Below, one piece after another: positions 19,174 through 28,506 of a stretch of DNA of 64,000 bases. Position 1 is the stretch's first letter; every line of letters starts with the position of its first letter. The stretch spans positions 4,464,001 to 4,528,000 of the forward strand of contig NZ_CP155079.2 in the NCBI RefSeq assembly GCF_039634365.2, in the 5' to 3' direction. This DNA is from Mucilaginibacter sp. PAMB04168 (GTDB lineage: Bacteria > Bacteroidota > Bacteroidia > Sphingobacteriales > Sphingobacteriaceae). A program made the position numbers and the translations under genes. Under the pieces are notes generated by a model. That model worked only from the letters and a program-made list of their open reading frames with translations, was not told where the DNA came from and made no database searches.

Positions 19174-20490
19174 TTAGTTGGCCATACCAGCAGCACCTAT
19201 GGCGTTGCCCAACGTGGCCAGTTCTTTGCCTGTTTTAACCGATTTACCAGCCGCCAAACCTGGCGCGGAAACTTTTAGCTTTTGGCCCGGCAGCGCTTTA
19301 TTGCCGCGTATGTTATTCCAAATTCTTAAATCTTCTAAATCAATACCGTATTTATCGGCAATGCCACTTAGCGTTTCGCCTCTTTTTACCGTATGCAATG
19401 CAGCGGCGCTTTTGTTTACAGCCACAGCTTCTGCAGGTGCATCATCAGGCAATGAAGCGTATACCGGCTGGGCACTTACGCTTAAAGACTCGCCATTAAG
19501 CGCGCTATAAAGCAAACTATATTTCTCTTTGCCTAATTGCGGTATAACCATACGGCGCGGTGCCTTGGTAGTACCGTTTACAATGCGTTGTGTATAAGCC
19601 GGGTTTAACTTGGCTAACTCATTAGCGTCCAGGTTTAATATACGGGCTACGTTGTTGATCGATACAAACTTGTTTACCATAACGGTATCGGTATTCATGG
19701 TCATGTTGCAGGCCTGTGGCATAATGCCGTGCTGGTTGTAATATTTCATTACATACATGGTGGCAATAAAGGCGGGCACGTAGCCACGGGTTTCGGCCGG
19801 AAGGTACTGGCGTATAGACCAAAAATCAACCGCATTGGCTTGTTGCATGGCACGTTCTACACTGTTTTTACCACAGTTGTACGATGCGATAGCCAGCAGC
19901 CAATCGCCAAATTCCTGGTAGGCATCTTTTAAGTAAGCTGCAGCTGCATAGCTGGCTTGTATAGGATCGCGGCGCTCATCTACATAGTTATTCATGTTGA
20001 GCCCGTACATTTTAGCTGTAGAGTACATAAACTGCCATGGGCCTGTAGCGCCAACACGCGAAACTGCATTAGGGTTTAATTGCGACTCCACAATCGAAAG
20101 GTATTTGATCTCGTCGGGGATACCGGCATCGCGAAAAGCCTTTTCGTAAATAGGAAAGTAATATTTGCTCAAGCCCATTACCCGCCCCATTTCGCCGCGG
20201 CGATTGGGTGAGGTGTAGTTATTAATAAAGGCTTGTACGTACTCATTATAGTCCAGTTGAACGTCTTTTTGTATAGAATCCAGACGAATTTTAAAGGCTG
20301 AATTTTCGTAAGCGTTTTGTTGTAACTGTGCTGCTACCTGAGCGGGTACGGGTGTTGTACGTTTATAGCTCTGTAAAAAACTTTGGCCTAATCCTTGCTC
20401 GTATGAAGTGTCCTGGTATGCAGGCTGCGCCAACGCTTTATAGGACTGCAAGGCTGTAAGACAAAAAACAATCGTAAATAGTTTTCTCAT
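19174..20490 (-). CDS. MltD-like lytic transglycosylase with LysM
   Basis: Periplasmic or outer-membrane enzyme that cleaves peptidoglycan glycan strands with 1,6-anhydro product. The 438 residues have a signal peptide (about 1-21, ending ALAQ). An SLT domain of the MltD type follows (about 100-270: catalytic Glu in SIVESQLNPNAVS, then GATGPWQFM and ASYNCGKNSVERA). A degenerate LysM-like stretch is seen near residues 275-325, and a clear LysM near 365-410 (HTVKRGETLSGIADKYG). It starts 55 bases after gatA and may be cotranscribed with it. A strong terminator follows at 19113-19146. Confidence 0.92.
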   Translation of the reverse strand: MRKLFTIVFCLTALQSYKALAQPAYQDTSYEQGLGQSFLQSYKRTTPVPAQVAAQLQQNAYENSAFKIRLDSIQKDVQLDYNEYVQAFINNYTSPNRRGEMGRVMGLSKYYFPIYEKAFRDAGIPDEIKYLSIVESQLNPNAVSRVGATGPWQFMYSTAKMYGLNMNNYVDERRDPIQASYAAAAYLKDAYQEFGDWLLAIASYNCGKNSVERAMQQANAVDFWSIRQYLPAETRGYVPAFIATMYVMKYYNQHGIMPQACNMTMNTDTVMVNKFVSINNVARILNLDANELAKLNPAYTQRIVNGTTKAPRRMVIPQLGKEKYSLLYSALNGESLSVSAQPVYASLPDDAPAEAVAVNKSAAALHTVKRGETLSGIADKYGIDLEDLRIWNNIRGNKALPGQKLKVSAPGLAAGKSVKTGKELATLGNAIGAAGMAN

Positions 20491-20545
20491 TATCAGGGTA
20501 CTATAAATACGGCTATTGGGTTAATTTCCGCATTTTACTAAATTA

Positions 20546-21985
20546 TTAACTTTTACGCAAACTCCCAAAATAAGTTGCAAAATTTAACAATTCGGTTTCG
20601 CTAAAAGCTTTGGTGATGAATTGTAAGCCTAACGGCAAACCCTTGCTATTGTTTTGAACCGGTAACGAAATTGCAGGAACCCCGGCCAGTGATGCCTGTA
20701 CGGTAAATATGTCTTCTAAATAAGTAACTATCGGATCAATATCTTGCCGGCCTATCTTAAAAGCAGGCTCAGGCGCAGTGGGCGTCAATATAAAATCGTA
20801 TTCCTGTAAAATTTCGTTAGTACGGTTCTTTATAAGCCTGCGTACTTTTTGCGCTTTGGCATAATAGGCATCGTAGTAACCGGCACTCAGTACAAATGTG
20901 CCCAGCATAATACGGCGTTTAACCTCGGTCCCGAACCCTTCCGACCGCGAACGTTTATAAGTGGTAACGAGATCGACCGCATCAGGACTGCGGTATCCAT
21001 AATGCACCCCGTCATACCGTGCCAGGTTTGATGAGGCCTCGGCCATGGTTAATATATAATAGGTTGGCACTACATAATCCAGGTACTCAAACGATACTGG
21101 CTCAACTGTGTGGCCATCGGCTTTCAGATCGTCTATTGCTTTTAATAATGCTGCCTTTACTTCAGCATCCAGACCTTCGCTGTCCAGCACTTCCTGTAAA
21201 TAAGCTACTTTCTTTTTATCGGTTGATGCCTGTAAGGTTTTGGTGTAGCTGGGGACAGCTTGTTGCGATGCAGTGCCGTCATAAGCGTCGGGCCCTGCCA
21301 TTACTTCCAACAACAGTGCAGCGTCTTCAACACTTTGGGTTATAGGCCCGGGCTGATCGAAAGAAGATGCATAGGCGATAATACCATGCCTTGATACGCG
21401 GCCATAGGTGGGTTTTAACCCAACCACACCGCAAAATGATGCAGGCTGGCGGATTGAACCTCCCGTATCGGTACCAATGGCCGCATGGCACATACCCGCT
21501 TGTACAGCCACCGCCGAACCGCCCGATGAGCCACCCGGTACGCGTGTTTCATCGGCCATGTTCTTTACGGGGCCAAAATAAGAGTTCTCGTTGGCGCCGC
21601 CCATGGCAAACTCGTCGCAATTGCAACGACCAATTATAATGGCATCTTCGGCCAGCAACCGCTCAACAACGGTTGAAGAATATATAGAAGTAAAGTTTTC
21701 TAATATTTTAGAAGAGGCGGTAACGGTGTGCCCTTTGTAGCAAATATTGTCTTTTATAGCTACAACCATACCGGCAAGCTTGCCGGTAGGTGCACCGCTT
21801 TTAAAGCGGCTATCCAACTCTTCGGCTTTTTGTAAAGCTTCATCCGCAAATACCTCGTTATAGGCATTTAAGTGCACGTATTGCTTAATGTTAGCCAGGT
21901 ATTGGTTTACCAGCTCTTTAACGGTTGTTTGTCCGCCCTGCAAATCTTGCTGTATATCCGTTAAAGTGGTGTAAATTTTAGCCAT
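20546..21985 (-). CDS. gatA: Aspartyl/glutamyl-tRNA amidotransferase subunit A
   Basis: Amidase subunit of GatCAB, which turns Glu-tRNA(Gln) (and Asp-tRNA(Asn)) into the amidated form for translation. The 479-residue protein carries the amidase-signature triad context: Lys78 in AIKDNI and the Gly/Ser-rich stretch GGSSGGSAVAVQAG with the cis-Ser and catalytic Ser in GTDTGGSIR. The start ATG is at 21983-21985. A terminator-like hairpin ends only 13 bases upstream and no promoter box is seen between it and the tat genes, so its transcription may rely on read-through. gatB and gatC are not in the window. Confidence 0.96.
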   Translation of the reverse strand: MAKIYTTLTDIQQDLQGGQTTVKELVNQYLANIKQYVHLNAYNEVFADEALQKAEELDSRFKSGAPTGKLAGMVVAIKDNICYKGHTVTASSKILENFTSIYSSTVVERLLAEDAIIIGRCNCDEFAMGGANENSYFGPVKNMADETRVPGGSSGGSAVAVQAGMCHAAIGTDTGGSIRQPASFCGVVGLKPTYGRVSRHGIIAYASSFDQPGPITQSVEDAALLLEVMAGPDAYDGTASQQAVPSYTKTLQASTDKKKVAYLQEVLDSEGLDAEVKAALLKAIDDLKADGHTVEPVSFEYLDYVVPTYYILTMAEASSNLARYDGVHYGYRSPDAVDLVTTYKRSRSEGFGTEVKRRIMLGTFVLSAGYYDAYYAKAQKVRRLIKNRTNEILQEYDFILTPTAPEPAFKIGRQDIDPIVTYLEDIFTVQASLAGVPAISLPVQNNSKGLPLGLQFITKAFSETELLNFATYFGSLRKS

Positions 21986-21998
21986 AGGCCGCTAAAAT

Positions 21999-22042
21999 AA
22001 AAAAACTTATCAGTTGATAATAAATAATTATCTACCGATAAG
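21999..22042 (-). terminator. Terminator-like hairpin just ahead of gatA
   Basis: On the minus strand a 16-position stem (22006-22021 with 22027-22042; one A-A mismatch, one G-U pair, 5-base loop) is followed by seven T. It ends 13 bases before the gatA ATG. The stem is AT-rich and so of moderate strength. It could end the tat transcript or attenuate gatA. Confidence 0.6.
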
Positions 22043-22077
22043 CTTAATTTATGAAGAATAAAGTATCGTTTATCCGA

Positions 22078-22248
22078 TTAGGATTGCACTTTAGTTTTGT
22101 CTTCCTGCGTTTCCTTTGTGTTCGATGCGTCTTTAAATTCTTTAACGCCCTGGCCTAATCCTTTCATTAGCTCAGGAATTTTGCGTCCTCCGAATAAAAT
22201 TAAAATTGCAACGATAATCAGAATGATTTCTGGTGCGCCTAATCCCAT
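22078..22248 (-). CDS. tatA: TatA/E-family twin-arginine translocase subunit (56 residues)
   Basis: A small protein that helps form the pore for export of folded proteins with twin-arginine signals. Translation gives 56 residues: a short N-terminal membrane helix (about residues 5-20, EIILIIVAILILFGG), the hinge GRKIPELMKGLGQGV, then an amphipathic helix ending FKDAS and a charged tail. This is the classical TatA layout, at the short end of the family. ATG at 22246-22248, stop at 22078. It lies 18 bases after a second, longer TatA paralogue; tatC is not in the window. Confidence 0.88.
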   Translation of the reverse strand: MGLGAPEIILIIVAILILFGGRKIPELMKGLGQGVKEFKDASNTKETQEDKTKVQS

Positions 22249-22266
22249 GATTGATAATTTTTATAT

Positions 22267-22593
22267 TTAAAATTCTTTTTTGATAGAGTGTTCCGGCTCA
22301 ACTGTAACCGTTTCGGTATTGGCAGCGGGAACCGTGTTTTGTGTCTCGGTCTCGGCCTCAATAACAGAAGTACGCACTACAGGCTCAGACGGTTTTTCAT
22401 CAAAGCTATTTATTTGATTATGTATCTCCCGTTTCACCCCTTCCGACGCATCTTTAAAGTCGCGTATGCCTTTGCCTAAACCCCTTGCCAGTTCAGGAAG
22501 CTTGTTACCACCAAAAAGCAATAAGGCTACAAACAGAATTAGTATTAGCTCCGGTGTGCCAATGTTCAAAAACAAAAAAACCGAACTGAACAT
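22267..22593 (-). CDS. TatA/E-family translocase subunit (108 residues)
   Basis: Second TatA-like protein in tandem with the 56-residue one. The N-terminal helix (about residues 10-28, GTPELILILFVALLLFGG), the hinge NKLPELARGLGKGIRDFKDAS and the amphipathic region match TatA/E/B. The acidic Thr/Glu/Val-rich tail (about 65-108) is long and probably disordered. Two paralogues side by side could give TatA-like and TatB-like roles, but sequence alone does not tell which is which. It lies 55 bases after the EnvC-like gene on the same strand. The family call is firm, the split of roles is not. Confidence 0.87.
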   Translation of the reverse strand: MFSSVFLFLNIGTPELILILFVALLLFGGNKLPELARGLGKGIRDFKDASEGVKREIHNQINSFDEKPSEPVVRTSVIEAETETQNTVPAANTETVTVEPEHSIKKEF

Positions 22594-22648
22594 GAGTTAT
22601 TTATTTAAAGGTACAAATATATACAATTATAACTGTACAATGTTTCAC

Positions 22649-23965
22649 TTATTGTGATGCCAACCAAGATTTTGGATTAACCGGCGTACTGCCATTATAC
22701 AGCTCGAAGTGAACTGTGGTTTCGCCGGTAGCAGCATCAGTTGCAGCGGCACCGATAGTTTGGCGTGTACTTACCTTTTGACCCGAACTTACACTAACCG
22801 ACTTTAAGTTAGCGTAGCCCGTAAAATAAGAACCATGCTGTATAACTACCAGGTACGTACCGCTAATATCGTTTACGGCAGCTACGGTACCTTCAAACAC
22901 CACACGTACAGGCGCACCGCCCGACGTACGGATATCAACACCGCGGTTGTCATTCCTAATGCCTTCTGGCGTGGTGTAAATACCAAAACCCTGAATTATT
23001 TGCCCTACACCTACCGGCCACGGCAAACGGCCTCGGTTACCTAAAAAGTCGTTTGAGAGTTTGGCGGCAGCTGGTGTAGCCGACAATACTTCTGAGTCGG
23101 TTTTACGGGTAATAGGTTTAGGTTTAGCGGCAACGGCAATTTCAGCAGCCGATTTATTGTCGGCCCTGGCTTTATCGGCAGCTAAAGCGGCACGACGGGC
23201 AGCCTCGGCGCGCGCTTCTTCTTCAGCTCGGCGGCGAGCCTCAGCAATCTCACGGCGTATGGCGGCCGAAATTTGCTGATCTACCTTGCGGCGTTGCGCC
23301 AATACAGCTCTTTGTTGTTTTTTAAGCTGCCCCTCCTGTTTAGAAAGATCGGCCACTACGGCTACCTGGTTATTGCGCTCCTTACCTAAGGTTTCCTTCT
23401 CTTTTTCCTGTTCTTGCAGCAAACTGCTTTTTTGGTTCTTGGTACGGTCCAGCTCGTTTATTTTGACGTGAAGATCCTTTTGGGTGCCTTGTATGGATTG
23501 AGCCTGACGCTCGCGGTAAGTACCAAATTGTTGCAGGTATTTGAGACGCTTATAAGCCTGATTAAAATCCTTGGACGCAAAAACGAACATTAACTTGTTG
23601 TAGGCGCTCTGGTTATGATAAGCAAACACAATCATGGCTGCATATTCCTTCTTTAGCTGATTTAGCTGTTGTTGCAGGGTTTGAACGGTATTGCTGTTTT
23701 CGCTAATCTCGTTGTTAAGCAACCTGATCTCCGAGTTAACATTCCTGATCTTTTCTTCGCGAAGGCCTATTTGTGCTTTTAGGATGTTAAGTTGCTTGAT
23801 GGTCGATTTTTTATTGCTTAAAGTAGCGCGATACTCGCGGTTCAAATCTTCCAACTCATTATTTAACTCGGCCCGGCGGCGTTTCAGTTCGGCACTGCTT
23901 TGGGCGTGCGCATCAAAAATGCAGAAGGCCAGAATTACAAACAGTACAAGCTTTATAAATTTCAT
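22649..23965 (-). CDS. EnvC-like murein hydrolase activator (degenerate M23 domain)
   Basis: Periplasmic factor expected to activate cell-wall amidases during division. The start at 23965 is chosen because it opens a clean signal peptide (MKFIKLVLFVILAFCIFDAHAQ); the frame could extend to 24007. After the signal come about 250 residues of coiled coil (Glu/Lys/Gln/Leu-rich, then an Ala/Arg-rich helix). A C-terminal LytM/M23-like domain follows (about the last 120 residues, from GRLPWPVG). The zinc ligands are not conserved: NRGVDI replaces the HxxxD-type motif and HFE replaces HxH. That points to an activator, like EnvC, rather than a peptidase. It lies 19 bases after the DUF4292 gene. Confidence 0.87.
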   Translation of the reverse strand: MKFIKLVLFVILAFCIFDAHAQSSAELKRRRAELNNELEDLNREYRATLSNKKSTIKQLNILKAQIGLREEKIRNVNSEIRLLNNEISENSNTVQTLQQQLNQLKKEYAAMIVFAYHNQSAYNKLMFVFASKDFNQAYKRLKYLQQFGTYRERQAQSIQGTQKDLHVKINELDRTKNQKSSLLQEQEKEKETLGKERNNQVAVVADLSKQEGQLKKQQRAVLAQRRKVDQQISAAIRREIAEARRRAEEEARAEAARRAALAADKARADNKSAAEIAVAAKPKPITRKTDSEVLSATPAAAKLSNDFLGNRGRLPWPVGVGQIIQGFGIYTTPEGIRNDNRGVDIRTSGGAPVRVVFEGTVAAVNDISGTYLVVIQHGSYFTGYANLKSVSVSSGQKVSTRQTIGAAATDAATGETTVHFELYNGSTPVNPKSWLASQ

Positions 23966-23984
23966 TAATCCAAAAGTACCTATT

Positions 23985-24779
23985 TTAATTGGCAGGTTCA
24001 AATCCATCCGGTATGCTGAACGGGTATTCTAAAGGCTGGTTAAACTCGGTGCGGTTGTACTGCAGCGAGGCTTCAATGCTTTTATCACGCACGTTAGACA
24101 GAATGTTAATCTGCGATGGAATGATCTTATTATCGGCCTGGATAAACTGGCTGTTGGTTACCTGCAGCGATTGGCGTGCAGGTGCATTGGCAAAACTGGT
24201 TTGCGTAACCTTCGAGTCAATCCCTACAAGCAACCGGTAAGCAATCTCATTTAAATTACCGGTTATAGTTATACCACCGCCCGGTGCACTTTCAATTTTC
24301 CCGTTCTCGCTTAGCAATTCGTTTATTGCATTGCCAACCAGCAACGATTCAACTGTTTGGTAATTTACCTGCCGACTGGCGTAGTTGTTTATGTAGCTGA
24401 AAGGCTTTTTTAGATATACGCGCTGCAGGCGGTTTACAACCACTACACTATCAGGCGTGATTTGCGCACGGGCAACTTCTATACCTAACAGAGCTGTTAT
24501 AGAAACCCATATCTTTTTACCGTGTTGTATACGGATATTCAGGGTAACATCATTGCTTTTACCGTCAATAGTAAGTTTGGTTTTGGCCCTGCCCGAAAAC
24601 GTATTAAAAACAGTTTGCTTAGAACGAATAGCCTCTAAACGTGCCAGCATAGGGTTTACAGCTTTCGCGGTTACGGTTGAATCGGCTTTACGAACTACCA
24701 GTTGCTTCTTTGCCTTGCATCCAAACAGTGCTGCCAGGCATAATGTCAACAGCAGCTTATTCAACATATTTCTTCTCAT
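23985..24779 (-). CDS. DUF4292 lipoprotein
   Basis: A 264-residue predicted lipoprotein (signal MLNKLLLTLCLAALFGC with lipobox LFGC). Starts at 24779 or 24767 are both possible; both overlap the end of the TPR gene (23 or 11 bases), indicating translational coupling. The mature part, with FSGRAKTKLTIDGKSNDVTLNIRIQ near its start and regularly spaced beta strands, matches DUF4292, a Bacteroidota family resembling LolA/LolB-type half-barrels. A role in carrying lipid or lipoprotein to the outer membrane is plausible from fold and from neighbours (EnvC-like, flippase), but unproven. Confidence 0.8.
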   Translation of the reverse strand: MRRNMLNKLLLTLCLAALFGCKAKKQLVVRKADSTVTAKAVNPMLARLEAIRSKQTVFNTFSGRAKTKLTIDGKSNDVTLNIRIQHGKKIWVSITALLGIEVARAQITPDSVVVVNRLQRVYLKKPFSYINNYASRQVNYQTVESLLVGNAINELLSENGKIESAPGGGITITGNLNEIAYRLLVGIDSKVTQTSFANAPARQSLQVTNSQFIQADNKIIPSQINILSNVRDKSIEASLQYNRTEFNQPLEYPFSIPDGFEPAN

Positions 24780-26478
24780 TTATCTTACGATCTAAAACTG
24801 ACGATTGCCCGCCATACTCCTTTGCTTTTTTCCAGTTTTGTACCGCAGCTTCGGTATTGCCGAGGTAAAACATAATATCGCCGTAATGCTCGGTTTGTAC
24901 GGCATTACCGTCTTTACTATGCGTTAACGCTTTTTCTATCCACTGACGTGCGTCTGCATACTTTTTTTGTCTAAACAAAATCCAGGCATACGTATCTTCA
25001 AACGATGCTGTATTAGGTTGCAGATCAATACTATGTTTCGACATTTGGGCAGCCTTTTCGAGCTGCTCACCACGTATAGACAGATAATAGGCGTAGTTGT
25101 TTAATGTATAAGCGTTATCCGGATTATAAGTTAATGCTTTATCGTAAGCAGCGTCAGATTTGGCATTATCCTTCAGTTCGTGATAACAATCGCCCAATGC
25201 GGCATAACTTTGCGCCGAAAGGTCTTTATCATCCAGTTCAAGCGCTATGGTATTTTTTAAATAACCTAATGCCTTGGCCGGTTGCTTTTTTTGCAAGTAC
25301 GCTATAGCTACCAGGTAGTTCATCCACGCCTGATTAGGAAATAACGACAAGGCATTGTCTCCATCTTTAATGGCTTCATCTATAGCATTTTCGCCGAGCT
25401 CCAGTCGTACTAGCTGCTCATGCACCATATAGATCTCCGAGTTCAGTTCTACCGATTTTTTATAAGCGGCTTTAGCTTCCTTCAGCTTATTGTTTTGTGC
25501 CAGCATATCGCCATAAATGGCCTGCGCTTTGGCATCATTAGGGTGAACGTTGGTGGCAATACGACTTAGCTCCAATGCACTAACTTTCGCGTTAGCATCC
25601 GGAAACTTGGGTGTATAACCGAGTATAATGCGTATCTTTTGATCTATGTCCAGACCCGGCGCTTCAAAAGCCAATTGCAGTTGTTTGTAACTGGCCTCGA
25701 TTTCTTTTTTGTTGCGGTAAGCATCGGCCAGGGCCAAGTGCAGCATGCCGTTGTTAGGCAGTACCTTTTCGCCGCGTTGCAATACTTTAACGGCCTTATC
25801 AGTAAGGTGGTTGGAATTATAAATTTCGCCCAGCAGCAGGTAATACCTCACCTGGTCGGGATTTGAGGCAATCAGTTGCTCCAACTCCGCCGCGGCTTTT
25901 TCTACGTTGTTTTGTTTCAGATATACCTTTTGCCGGTTAATTACCAGGTCATCGGTTAAACCGGTTAGCTGCTCCAGCTTGGCATATACGGACAGGGCCT
26001 CGTCATACCGCTTTTCCAGGAAAAGGGCATTGGCTTTGTCATAGTAATAATCGGTTTTATCGGGGTTAAGGCGCAGTAACTCGTCAAAAACATGCTCCAG
26101 TTTGGGCATGCTGCTGGTTTTCTCGTAACTATCGGCCAGGGCTACCCAATACCATTCATTATTGGGTTTCAGAGTTACGGCTTTTTCAAGTAGTTGCTGT
26201 ACATCAGCATGCTTGTTTTCCATACTGCGCAAGCCTGACAGCTGGTACATAGCTGCATCATTATTGGCATCAACCTGCAACACACGTGCAAAAAGCTCGG
26301 CAGCGCCTTTAAGATCTTCTATCGTTTTTTTGCGCAGGGCCTCATAATAAATTTGCTGCACAGCCATGCTGTCAACGGATGTTACCGGCGTACGGGAACT
26401 CAAGTTTGTGCCATTGGTTTGTGCAACCGCCATAGCCGGAATGAGTAATAAGCCTATACCAAAGTACCCGATTTTCAT
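24757..26478 (-). CDS. Exported tetratricopeptide-repeat protein
   Basis: A 573-residue protein with a signal peptide (about residues 1-19, ending AVAQ) and TPR helices through almost its whole length (for example AAMYQLSGLRSMENKHADVQ, DYYYDKANALFLEKRYDEAL, QSYAALGDCYHELKDNAKSD). Such solenoids act as scaffolds for protein complexes, here in the periplasm or at the outer membrane. It lies 8 bases after dut and overlaps the DUF4292 gene, in an operon-like run from the flippase to the tat genes. Partners are unknown. Confidence 0.85.
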   Translation of the reverse strand: MKIGYFGIGLLLIPAMAVAQTNGTNLSSRTPVTSVDSMAVQQIYYEALRKKTIEDLKGAAELFARVLQVDANNDAAMYQLSGLRSMENKHADVQQLLEKAVTLKPNNEWYWVALADSYEKTSSMPKLEHVFDELLRLNPDKTDYYYDKANALFLEKRYDEALSVYAKLEQLTGLTDDLVINRQKVYLKQNNVEKAAAELEQLIASNPDQVRYYLLLGEIYNSNHLTDKAVKVLQRGEKVLPNNGMLHLALADAYRNKKEIEASYKQLQLAFEAPGLDIDQKIRIILGYTPKFPDANAKVSALELSRIATNVHPNDAKAQAIYGDMLAQNNKLKEAKAAYKKSVELNSEIYMVHEQLVRLELGENAIDEAIKDGDNALSLFPNQAWMNYLVAIAYLQKKQPAKALGYLKNTIALELDDKDLSAQSYAALGDCYHELKDNAKSDAAYDKALTYNPDNAYTLNNYAYYLSIRGEQLEKAAQMSKHSIDLQPNTASFEDTYAWILFRQKKYADARQWIEKALTHSKDGNAVQTEHYGDIMFYLGNTEAAVQNWKKAKEYGGQSSVLDRKINEKKYVE

Positions 26479-26486
26479 ATACTTAT

Positions 26487-26921
26487 TTATACTACGCCTG
26501 TATGCCCATAACCGCCAGCACCGCGCGATGTTTCACTCAACACTTCAACTTGTTGCCACTCCACTTTTTCATGCTTGGCTACTATCATTTGTGCAATACG
26601 GTCGCCCGTGTTGATCTCAAAATCATTATCCGAAAAATTAATGAGCAACACTTTTATCTCGCCGCGGTAATCGGCATCAACCGTACCCGGAGAATTTACA
26701 ATGCCAATACCATGCTTAAACGCTAAACCACTACGTGGGCGTATTTGTGCCTCAAAACTTTCTGGCAGTTCAATATGCAGGCCGGTTGGAATTAGTTTAC
26801 GTTCCATGGGTTTTAGAACCACAGTGTCTTCTATATCGGCGCGCAGATCCATACCGGCAGCATGCAAGGTTTCATAAGCCGGCAGGTCATTTTTAGAGTT
26901 ATTGATGATTTTGATGGTCAT
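26487..26921 (-). CDS. dut: dUTP diphosphatase
   Basis: Hydrolyses dUTP to dUMP, keeping uracil out of DNA and supplying dTMP synthesis. The 144-residue length fits the trimeric family. The conserved motifs are seen in order: AAGMDLRA (motif 1), PRSGLAFKHG (2), NSPGTVDADYRGE (3), GDRIAQMI (4) and the C-terminal Gly-rich RGAGGYGHTG (5), close to the standard RGxGGFGSTG. It lies 2 bases after the flippase and 8 before the TPR gene, so it is clearly in the same operon. Confidence 0.96.
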   Translation of the reverse strand: MTIKIINNSKNDLPAYETLHAAGMDLRADIEDTVVLKPMERKLIPTGLHIELPESFEAQIRPRSGLAFKHGIGIVNSPGTVDADYRGEIKVLLINFSDNDFEINTGDRIAQMIVAKHEKVEWQQVEVLSETSRGAGGYGHTGVV

Positions 26922-26923
26922 TA

Positions 26924-28405
26924 CTATTTTTTTAGTATGGCCAGTATTCTTTTCCGCTCAGCCATAAAGGCAGCCCCTGCAAATAACACAAGCAGGGCAT
27001 TACCTACTACTAAACTGCGATGAAAAACACTGAATGATAAAAATACGATTATGATTGAACTTATAATATAGGTTAAGTTTTTTTTGACGTTGTATGGTAT
27101 GGGATAGTTTTTTTGCCCCCATAAGTAGGACAGCACCATCATAACCGTGTAAGCAATTAAAGAGGCCCAGGCAGACGCCATGTAACTGTACGCCGGGATA
27201 AAAACAACGTTGAGTACAACAGTAACTAAAGCGCCTACACCAGATATATATAAGCCATACTTGGTTTGGTCTGACAGCTTATACCAAATGGACAAATTCA
27301 TGTATATACCTAAACTTACATACCCGAACAGCAGCAATGGCACTACATTAAGACCCGACCAGTATGATTTGCCTATAAAGTACTTAAGCAATTCTATGTT
27401 AGCCATTAAACCCACAAAAATTACCGACACAGCAATTACAAAGTAATTCATGATTTGCGCATATGTATTTGCAGCATTCTCTTTTTTTGCCTGGCTGAAA
27501 AAGAATGGTTCTGCGCCCAGCCTGAACGCCTGTACAAACAAGTTTAAAAAGATGGCGATTTTGGCACAGGCATTATAAATACCCAATTGTGTACTGCTGA
27601 TATTCTCCGGTAAAAGCTTCCCTATCAATATCTTATCGAGATTTTCATTAATAATAAAGGAGAAATTGGCAATGAGCACCGGCCAGCTATAGCGCAGCAT
27701 GTCTTTAAACATGGGCGCATCAAAATTAGGTTTCAGTTTTAGCAGTTCAGGCAACAGCATTACAAAGGTGAGCAAACTGGCTACTACATTAGATAGGAAT
27801 ACATACCCCAGCCAACCCGGCCTAAACCAAGACTGAATCCATACCGCCCCTGGTAATTGGTGGTTTACTACATAAGGCAGCACCAATATAAAAATAAGGT
27901 TAAGCCCAATAAATGTAAATATGTTTACCAGCTTTAACAAGCCGTATCGCCCCGGCCGCCCATCTGCACGTAGCTTGGCAAAAGGGATAACACACCAGGC
28001 GTCAATAACCAGAATGGCAATAAAAAAGCGGGTGTAATTATTATAATCCGCAACGGATGTTTGGGAATCTACCCTGATCCAATTGGTTATAGCGCTCACA
28101 AAAGGCAGCGTAGTGAACAAAAAAAGCAAGGTGATAATGAATATGGCAGCAAAGGAGTTGTTATAAACCTGCTGCTTATCGTCGGCTCTTTTATTAAGGT
28201 ACCTAAAGTAGGTGGTTTCCATACCAAAAGACAGCAAGGCATTGAGCATAGATGCCCAGCTGAACATGTTTCCGAAAATACCATACACGCGCGGTGGGTA
28301 CGCCCGGGTGTATAACGAGGTGAGGAAGAAATTTAACGTTCGGCCTGCAACGGTTGTTAAACCATATACAGCAGTTTGACCGGCAAATTTTTTAGCAGTA
28401 GACAA
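26924..28405 (-). CDS. Polysaccharide/oligosaccharide flippase (MOP superfamily, Wzx-like)
   Basis: Integral inner-membrane protein of 493 residues with about 12-14 hydrophobic helices. It starts KKFAGQTAVYGLTTVAGRTLNFFL and has a late segment pair near 430-480, typical of lipid-linked oligosaccharide flippases that move repeat units across the membrane. The frame begins with TTG at 28403-28405; no ATG precedes the first membrane helix, so TTG is likely the start. dut follows after 2 bases. The substrate cannot be told from sequence and no glycosyltransferase cluster is next to it. It could also export a lipid intermediate. Confidence 0.82.
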   Translation of the reverse strand: MSTAKKFAGQTAVYGLTTVAGRTLNFFLTSLYTRAYPPRVYGIFGNMFSWASMLNALLSFGMETTYFRYLNKRADDKQQVYNNSFAAIFIITLLFLFTTLPFVSAITNWIRVDSQTSVADYNNYTRFFIAILVIDAWCVIPFAKLRADGRPGRYGLLKLVNIFTFIGLNLIFILVLPYVVNHQLPGAVWIQSWFRPGWLGYVFLSNVVASLLTFVMLLPELLKLKPNFDAPMFKDMLRYSWPVLIANFSFIINENLDKILIGKLLPENISSTQLGIYNACAKIAIFLNLFVQAFRLGAEPFFFSQAKKENAANTYAQIMNYFVIAVSVIFVGLMANIELLKYFIGKSYWSGLNVVPLLLFGYVSLGIYMNLSIWYKLSDQTKYGLYISGVGALVTVVLNVVFIPAYSYMASAWASLIAYTVMMVLSYLWGQKNYPIPYNVKKNLTYIISSIIIVFLSFSVFHRSLVVGNALLVLFAGAAFMAERKRILAILKK

Positions 28406-28506
28406 ATTGTTTGAATTTAGCGTCCGTAGATGATGGTTGAAAACTCATAGTATGCGAAAGTCCTTAAACCGTCGTAAACTTTGAATTACAAACTAAGACC
28501 TTATTA

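Noticed and set aside
23085..23285. Ala/Arg-rich low-complexity stretch in the EnvC-like gene as a possible insertion
   Set aside because: This helical linker is usual in EnvC-type proteins and stays in frame.
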